A model generated the notes under the pieces. That model did no database searches and was not told the origin of the DNA. It was given only the letters and a program-made list of their open reading frames with translations. From Modicisalibacter luteus DSM 23508 (GTDB lineage Bacteria; Pseudomonadota; Gammaproteobacteria; Pseudomonadales; Halomonadaceae), in assembly GCF_000378505.1 (NCBI RefSeq), contig NZ_KB899992.1:277317-341316 (forward strand): 64,000 nucleotides of DNA, written 5' to 3'. This document shows positions 59,022-64,000 of the stretch, one piece after another. Numbering within the stretch: the first letter of the stretch is position 1; every line of letters starts with the position of its first letter. Both the position numbers and the translations under genes were made by a program.

Positions 59022-60842
59022 TCATCCATGCAACGCCTGGTGAATAGAGGCGGCGAGGCTGGCGCTGATGCCCGGCACACGGGCCAACTCGTCACGTGTG
59101 GCATGACGTACCCCCTGCAGGCCGCCAAAGAACTTCAAGAGCTCGCGGCGGCGCTTGGGGCCAACGCCTGGAATATCCTGTAGCGTCGAGGTCCGGCGAG
59201 CTTTATCGCGACGCTGACGGTGGCCGGTAATAGCGAAGCGGTGGGCTTCGTCACGAATGTGCTGGATAAGGTGCAGAGCCGGCGAGCCACTTTCCAGGCT
59301 CAGCGTGTTATCCACGGTTTCGAGAAATAGCGTTTCCAGCCCGGCCTTGCGAGTGGTGCCCTTGGCGACGCCGATCAGCCGAATATCAGTGATGCCCTGT
59401 TCTTCAAGAACCTCTCGCGCCATGTTGAGCTGCCCCTTGCCGCCATCGATCAGCAGGATATCCGGACGTTTGCCGCTGTCTTGCTGTTGTTGCAACCGCT
59501 TGAAGCGCCGCGTCAGGGCTTGGCGCATGGCAGCATAGTCGTCGCCTGCCGCGACTCCTTCGATGTTGAAGCGTCGGTAATCCGATTTTACCGGGCCGTC
59601 CGGATCGAACACCACGCAGGATGCCACCGTCGCCTCGCCGTGGCTATGGCTGATATCGAAGCACTCGAGTCGGTTGGGCGTCTGTTCCATGTTCAAGGCC
59701 ACACGAAGTGTTTCGAAGCGCTTGGACAATTGTGAGCGGTTGGCTAGCTGAGTACCCAGGTACTGCTCGGCATTGGTGACGGCCAGTTGTTGCCATTGGG
59801 CCCGGTGGCCGCGAACTTGATGAGCGACGCGAACACGCTTACCGGCATGTTCTGAAAGGGCGGTCTGCAGAATGCTGCTGTCGGGCATCGAGTGACTGGT
59901 TATCACCTCCGGGGGCAGCTCGCGGCCCTGACCCAGGTAATACTGGCTGACGAATTCACCGAGCAGTTCGCTGGGGGCCAGGTCGAGTCCATTCTCCGGT
60001 GAGTGATGTCGTGCTCCGAGCATGCGCCCCTGACGAACGGTCAACACGCTGACGCATAGGCCGCCGGGGCGCTCCGCTAGTGCGAAGATGTCGGCATCGC
60101 TGGCATCGGTATCGACGATCTGACGTTCCTGCAACCGGCGCAAATGCTGGACCTGGTCACGCAGGCGGGCGGCTTCCTCAAAGTCGAGGCTATGGCTGGC
60201 CGCCTCCATGGCTGCCGTGAGCTGACCGGTGACCTGTTCGCTCTTGCCTTCCAGGCACATGATGGCGTGCTCGAGGTCGCGACGATAATCTTCTTGGCTG
60301 ATGTAGTCCACGCAGGGTGCACTGCAGCGGCCTATCTGGAATTGTAGGCAGGGGCGCGTGCGATGCGCGAAGACAGTGTCCTCACAGTTACGGATGCGAA
60401 AGATTTTCTGCATCAGCGCGAGACTTTCGCGCACCGCGTTGGAGCTGGTGTAGGGGCCCAGGTAGCGGCCATCATTGCGCTTGCTGCGCACGCGCTTGAA
60501 CTCCAGGGCCGGGTAGGGGTGTCGGTCACTGGCGAAGACGTACGGGTAGGATTTATCGTCACGCAGCAGGATGTTGTATGGCGGCCGCAGTTCCTTGATC
60601 AGCGTTTGTTCCAGAAGCAGGGCTTCAGTCTCGCTGCGGGTAATGGTCACCTGAATATCGGCAATGCGAGCCACCAGCGCCTGGGTCTTGGTGTTGAGTG
60701 CGCCCCGAAAATAGCTGGCCAGGCGCGCCTTTAGACGCTTGGCCTTCCCTACGTAAAGTACGTTGCCTTGGTCGTCGAGCATCCGGTAGACGCCCGGTGC
60801 TTCGCTGACTGTCTTGAGAAAGTGCTTCGCGTCGAAACTCAT
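59022..60842 (-). CDS. uvrC: Excinuclease ABC subunit C
   Basis: Dual-incision nuclease of nucleotide excision repair. 606 aa: GIY-YIG domain (APGVYRMLDDQGNVLYVGKA), cysteine-rich part, UVR motif near residue 205, RNase H-like C-terminal nuclease (RLECFDISHSHGE) and terminal HhH repeats. ATG at 60842 follows AAAGGTGGC; an upstream in-frame start at 60890 is not used. gacA is upstream, the conserved uvrY-uvrC pair. Confidence 0.96.
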   Translation of the reverse strand: MSFDAKHFLKTVSEAPGVYRMLDDQGNVLYVGKAKRLKARLASYFRGALNTKTQALVARIADIQVTITRSETEALLLEQTLIKELRPPYNILLRDDKSYPYVFASDRHPYPALEFKRVRSKRNDGRYLGPYTSSNAVRESLALMQKIFRIRNCEDTVFAHRTRPCLQFQIGRCSAPCVDYISQEDYRRDLEHAIMCLEGKSEQVTGQLTAAMEAASHSLDFEEAARLRDQVQHLRRLQERQIVDTDASDADIFALAERPGGLCVSVLTVRQGRMLGARHHSPENGLDLAPSELLGEFVSQYYLGQGRELPPEVITSHSMPDSSILQTALSEHAGKRVRVAHQVRGHRAQWQQLAVTNAEQYLGTQLANRSQLSKRFETLRVALNMEQTPNRLECFDISHSHGEATVASCVVFDPDGPVKSDYRRFNIEGVAAGDDYAAMRQALTRRFKRLQQQQDSGKRPDILLIDGGKGQLNMAREVLEEQGITDIRLIGVAKGTTRKAGLETLFLETVDNTLSLESGSPALHLIQHIRDEAHRFAITGHRQRRDKARRTSTLQDIPGVGPKRRRELLKFFGGLQGVRHATRDELARVPGISASLAASIHQALHG

Positions 60843-60909
60843 GCCACCTTTGGACCGTTCAGACAAAATCGGCAGGGGCCGGGCCGCCAATTATAAGGTG
60901 GGCGGCGAA

Positions 60910-61557
60910 TCACTCGTCGTTACTATAGCCGTCCACCAGCCCGTAGCGCAGCCCCAAATGTGTCAGTTCGACATCGGATTGCACGCCAAGTTTCTCGAAG
61001 ATGCGATAGCGATAAGTGTTGACGGTCTTTGGGCTGAGAAACAGGCGGTCGGAGATGTCGCTGACCTTGTGGCAGTTGACGATCATCATCGCCACTTGCA
61101 GTTCGCGGCTGGAGAGTTGGTCAAAAGGGTTATCCTGAGCGTCGAGCTTAGCCAGGACCAGGCGCTGGGCGATCTCAGGGCTGATGTAGCGTTGGCCGAC
61201 ATGAATGGTGCGAATGGCGCGTACCATCTCATCAAGCTCGCTTCCCTTGCTGATGAAACCGCTGGCGCCTGCATCAAGCAGGCGTTGGGCAAAGGTTTCC
61301 TCGAGATAGGCTGTGAGCACGACCACTTTGATATCCGACATGCCGCGAACAATCTTGCGGGTCGCTTCCAACCCACCGATCCCGGGCATGCGAATATCCA
61401 TGAGTACGATGTCGGGGCGCAGAGCACGTGACTGGCTAATAGCCTCTTCGCCATCGGCAGCTTCGCCTATGACTTGCAGTCCTTCTTCCTCATTCAGCAT
61501 GCGAGCGATGCTGGTACGGACGAGGTGATGGTCGTCTGCGACTAGAACCTTGATCAA
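60910..61557 (-). CDS. gacA: Response regulator GacA/UvrY
   Basis: 215 aa: receiver domain with DD at 8-9, phospho-Asp54 in IVLMDIRMPG, and a LuxR-type helix-turn-helix (LSSRELQVAMMIVNCHKVSD...LSPKTVNTYRYRIFEKL). Partner of GacS/BarA; the pair activates small RNAs that sequester CsrA/RsmA, and a candidate such RNA lies at 54031-54249. A TTG start at 61557 is supported by AGGAG and by the family N terminus MIKVLV. Confidence 0.96.
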   Translation of the reverse strand: MIKVLVADDHHLVRTSIARMLNEEEGLQVIGEAADGEEAISQSRALRPDIVLMDIRMPGIGGLEATRKIVRGMSDIKVVVLTAYLEETFAQRLLDAGASGFISKGSELDEMVRAIRTIHVGQRYISPEIAQRLVLAKLDAQDNPFDQLSSRELQVAMMIVNCHKVSDISDRLFLSPKTVNTYRYRIFEKLGVQSDVELTHLGLRYGLVDGYSNDE

Positions 61558-61630
61558 GTTCGCTCCTGGCGTAACAACGGTTAGTTCAGGCGTCAGCCTC
61601 AGGCCGAAGCGGGACCATGATTGTACTGAG

Positions 61631-61669
61631 TAGCGAAACGATGATCTACTGTATAGCACTGTTTCGCTA
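61631..61669 (-). promoter_or_regulatory. Inverted repeat around the putative gacA -10 box
   Basis: TAGCGAAAC (61631-61639) and GTTTCGCTA (61661-61669) form a perfect 9-bp dyad. On the minus strand the 21-base centre holds TGC-TATACA, an extended -10 (61657-61650 region), about 95 bases before the gacA start. It could be an operator or a leader hairpin. Confidence 0.45.
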
Positions 61670-61672
61670 GGC

Positions 61673-61701
61673 TTGACTCAATGTATATTCGTCCTTATGA
61701 T
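61673..61701 (+). promoter_or_regulatory. Strong sigma-70 promoter upstream of tRNA-Ala
   Basis: TTGACT (61673-61678), 17-base spacer, TATGAT (61696-61701). It lies about 110 bases before tRNA-Ala, so the primary transcript would have a leader of roughly 100 bases. Confidence 0.7.
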
Positions 61702-61810
61702 ACGCACCGTTCCGACCGCAAGGCAGCGAAGTGCCTGTGCTGACGATGAAATATCGGTTTATGCTGGCGGACGTTGTACATCTTGAGAAGCATCAAGCTT
61801 GAGATGAATT

Positions 61811-61886
61811 GGGGCCTTAGCTCAGCTGGGAGAGCGCAACGCTGGCAGCGTTGAGGTCATCGGTTCGATCCCGATAGGCTCCACCA
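61811..61886 (+). tRNA. tRNA-Ala (GGC)
   Basis: GGGGCCTTAGCTCAGCTGGG start, anticodon loop CTGGCAG with anticodon GGC, T-arm CGGTTCGATCCCG and encoded CCA at the 3' end. 76 bases, full cloverleaf. Confidence 0.97.
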
Positions 61887-61901
61887 TAGATTCGAGAAAT
61901 C

Positions 61902-61936
61902 AGCCGCTTAGAGTACATGCTCAGGCGGCTTTTTTC
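61902..61936 (+). terminator. Rho-independent terminator after tRNA-Ala
   Basis: AGCCGC (61902-61907) pairs with GCGGCT (61925-61930), with an inner GAG/CTC pairing, followed by six T. It lies 15 bases past the tRNA. Confidence 0.85.
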
Positions 61937-61979
61937 ATGGCAGGTGAAAACAGGTAAAATATTCACTCGGCCAGCGCTT

Positions 61980-62302
61980 TTATCCTGCTTCCAGAAGGGC
62001 CTTCATGTAGAGTGCTGCCCCCTTCGCTTCCTGCCATCTGATGCCGTGGCCATCGAGATAATGCTGGGTCATATCCTCGTCTGCATGACCCATTAGAACC
62101 TGAATATCACCGACCGAAACACCGCTGTCTTCGAGCAATTCGAGCCTAAAGAACGGAACTCATGGAAGGTTGGTTGGGCTTCTTTTGACATAGAACAGCT
62201 ACTCGCCAATTTTATCCTCAGCTTGGCGAATTCGCGGGAAATCATGTCCTCGGTCACCTTGCTCCAATGCTCCAGAGAGCGGGTTTCGGGGGCAATCGAC
62301 AC
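61980..62302 (-). pseudogene. Phage-type integrase remnant, frameshifted
   Basis: Two pieces in different minus-strand frames. The upstream piece includes EAQPTFHEFRSLGS, the HExR catalytic box. After a shift near 62140 the second reads LLEDSGVSVGDIQVLMGHAD then EDMTQHYLDGHG, the C-terminal box with its His and Tyr, ending at a stop at 61980. The N-terminal part is missing or scrambled. The gene end lies about 95 bases from the tRNA-Ala 3' end, suggesting an old integration there. Confidence 0.75.
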
Positions 62303-62442
62303 CCTATCTTCCGGAGCTTCGTCTTCGCCATTCTAGCTGCCCACTGGATAACGCTCAGCTTCGAAATTTGCCACACGGCGATGGCAGCCAACCCTCGCCG
62401 GGATCGGGCTGGTAACTATCACCCTGCCTCCGTAACCTGCTG

Positions 62443-62574
62443 ATGCTGACCGCCGGCTTACTGATTTGGGGGACCAGCATCGGGCTGTTTTCGCCGGTCA
62501 TTGTCGAGGCGTTTCACCGTATCGGGCGTAGCAGTGCGGCACTCACCGGCGCCAACTGTCTTATTTCAACATGA
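62443..62574 (+). pseudogene. Truncated membrane transporter fragment
   Basis: 43 codons reading MLTAGLLIWGTSIGLFSPVI then VEAFHRIGRSSAALTGANCL. It looks like a transmembrane segment of a transporter cut from a larger gene; there is no upstream continuation. It overlaps the EamA gene start by four bases. Family assignment (possibly major facilitator) is weak. Confidence 0.35.
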
Positions 62575-63476
62575 AGAAGCGAGGTCAAATAGTGGGTGCG
62601 AGTACAGCTTTTGTGGCGCTAGCGGCTCTTTTCTGGGGGCTATCTGGCGGGATCGGCGGGATTCTTATGGCTGATGGCTGGGATGCGTTCGTGGTTTCAT
62701 TCTACCGGGGCACAATCGGACTGTTGTGCGTCCTCGTCTGGCTAATGCTGCGTCCACACGGAAATGGGCTGGCAAATCGCCGGTTATGGTTCTGGTCAGT
62801 CATTGCCGGTGTCGGCGTAGCAGGTAACTTCTCGTTCTATTTCCTGAGTATCGCGCACGGCAGCGTTGCGGTTGCGGCTACGCTGATGTACTGCGCACCA
62901 GTGTTCGTATATCTCGTGTCATTCGCTTTGAAGCTGGAAAGGCCCACCCCGCTCAAGTGGGCCGCGATCGCGGTGGTAATGCTTGGTATTATGTTGCTTA
63001 CGCAGATTTATGACGTCGGTGCGAATGGCGTTACGGCAATGGGGGTAGGTGCCGGCCTGCTTGCCGGACTGTCCTACGCGATATTCATTTTCGGTTTCAA
63101 GTATGCGGCGGCTCACGGTAGCCCGCAGGCTATTCTCTCGATAGCTTTTGCGATACTTGCCACCATCCTTATCTGGCCGAGCGATGCCGACCAGACAGTT
63201 TTAGTCCTGAGCACACCGGATTGGCCGCTATTCGCCGTATTGGGTGTGCTCGGTGCAGGATTGTCTTTCGTTCTTTATATCGTCGGCCTGGAACATACGG
63301 CCCCGGCCGTGGCCTCGATTGTGGCAATGGTCGAACCGGTTACCGCGACGCTGTTCGGCGTCGTGGTGTTAAGCGAAAACCTAGTGGGTCCGCAAATTCT
63401 GGGTATGGGACTGATAGTAGTCACAGTGACCGCGCTGAGCGTATATACGAATTCTGGACGGCCACCTTCCGGTTAG
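62571..63476 (+). CDS. EamA (DMT) family transporter
   Basis: 301 aa with ten membrane helices in two EamA repeats: AALFWGLSGGIGGILMADGW near the start and GLSYAIFIFGFKYAAAHGSP in the second, ending EPVTATLFGVVVLSENLVGP. Such inner-membrane transporters export amino acids or metabolites; substrate not predictable. ATG at 62571 has no strong Shine-Dalgarno. It follows the broken integrase, so it may be cargo of that element or a neighbour. Confidence 0.85.
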   Translation: MKKRGQIVGASTAFVALAALFWGLSGGIGGILMADGWDAFVVSFYRGTIGLLCVLVWLMLRPHGNGLANRRLWFWSVIAGVGVAGNFSFYFLSIAHGSVAVAATLMYCAPVFVYLVSFALKLERPTPLKWAAIAVVMLGIMLLTQIYDVGANGVTAMGVGAGLLAGLSYAIFIFGFKYAAAHGSPQAILSIAFAILATILIWPSDADQTVLVLSTPDWPLFAVLGVLGAGLSFVLYIVGLEHTAPAVASIVAMVEPVTATLFGVVVLSENLVGPQILGMGLIVVTVTALSVYTNSGRPPSG

Positions 63477-63775
63477 AACACTAGCTGATTAGCGTTTAGG
63501 GCTGTGGCTCGATTCCAAACCTCTGATGTGGGGCCTGAGGCATGCGCGATCGTCAGCTGCTGGGCTGATGAGCCGCGTCATGAGTCTTACGCTTGGTTGC
63601 CATTGATGGCGTTATGGAGGGGCGCATACATGCCCTGCCGCCACGGCCAATGACCGAGAGCCTACCTTCCCAGTCGAGCATCGACGGTATCGCATAGCGC
63701 GCGCTATGAGCGTGACTATACTGATTACCCGGCTTTGAACGCTGAGCAATGACCGGATTTGGCCAAGGAGGGATT

Positions 63776-64000
63776 ATGTCTGGGATTAAAGATAAAGTTG
63801 TCATTATCACTGGGGCAAGCAGTGGGCTGGGTGAGGCGACTGCTCATCGCCTGGCCCAGGCAGGCGCCAAGCTGGTGTTGGCCGCACGACGTGAGGACCG
63901 GCTCAAAAAACAGGTAGATGCTATCGAGCAGCAGGGCGGGACAGCAACCTATCGCGTCACCGACGTAACCGACAAGGATCAAGTCCAGGCCTTGGCGAAG
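63776..64000 (+). CDS. Short-chain dehydrogenase/reductase (3' end outside window)
   Basis: First 75 residues of an [23 protein letters not shown] gives the NAD(P)-binding loop TGxxxGxG, then [11 protein letters not shown], which suggests NADP preference, and [16 protein letters not shown] at 63776 follows AAGGAGGG at ideal spacing. The catalytic Ser-Tyr-Lys is beyond the window. The 300 bases upstream (63477-63775) show no gene or clear regulatory site. Confidence 0.9.
   Translation, partial: MSGIKDKVVIITGASSGLGEATAHRLAQAGAKLVLAARREDRLKKQVDAIEQQGGTATYRVTDVTDKDQVQALAK

Overview
The window looks like chromosome of a GC-rich gammaproteobacterium, most plausibly Halomonas or a close relative in the Halomonadaceae. 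This rests on gene order (a dcw cluster running into lpxC-secA, pilBCD opposite pilA, gyrA-serC-pheA-tyrA/aroA-cmk-rpsA, and gacA-uvrC-pgsA followed by tRNA Gly-Cys-Leu) and on protein character. No rRNA gene is present to confirm the genus.

Layout. 1-13942: the 3' end of murE, then murF, mraY, murD, ftsW, murG, murC, ddlB, ftsQ, ftsA, ftsZ and lpxC, all on + and mostly overlapping; this is peptidoglycan precursor synthesis and the divisome. 14006-20007: a DUF721 gene, a short secreted leader ORF, secA, argJ and a Nudix/ThiE-like fusion. 20216-26155: yacG, coaE and type IV pilus genes pilD, pilC, pilB on -, with a divergent, AT-richer pilin. 26226-33608: a Cas2-like small protein, an orphan LuxR-type regulator, a cation efflux gene, trkH, an acyltransferase, rdgC and a thioesterase. 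33785-43628: gyrA, serC, pheA, a tyrA-aroA fusion, cmk and rpsA. 43752-53791: trmJ, groEL/groES, fxsA, an SDR gene, comEA, pyrF, lapB-lapA-ihfB, sdhE-ygfX and nadB. 54031-58349: a predicted Csr/Rsm-type regulatory RNA, an ExoD-family gene, then about 2.8 kb of low coding density holding three related tiny membrane peptides and decayed phage-like fragments up to a tRNA trio. 58412-64000: pgsA, uvrC, gacA, tRNA-Ala with a broken integrase behind it, an EamA transporter and the start of an SDR gene.

Most notable points. (1) Upstream of secA is a 115-codon ORF with a signal peptide and a C-terminal Arg-Gly-Pro-Pro. Its mRNA can form a perfect 9-bp helix that hides the secA Shine-Dalgarno, the logic of SecM, yet the sequence is unlike SecM. 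(2) Upstream of nadB, on the minus strand, ten GGA motifs, several in hairpin loops, end in a strong terminator: a candidate CsrB/RsmZ RNA, in the same window as its expected activator GacA. (3) Three paralogous 49-55 aa membrane peptides share an N-terminal GxxFG segment. (4) A structured intergenic repeat occurs two or three times with compensatory stem changes.

All calls come from reading the sequence and from knowledge of protein families; no database search was run.
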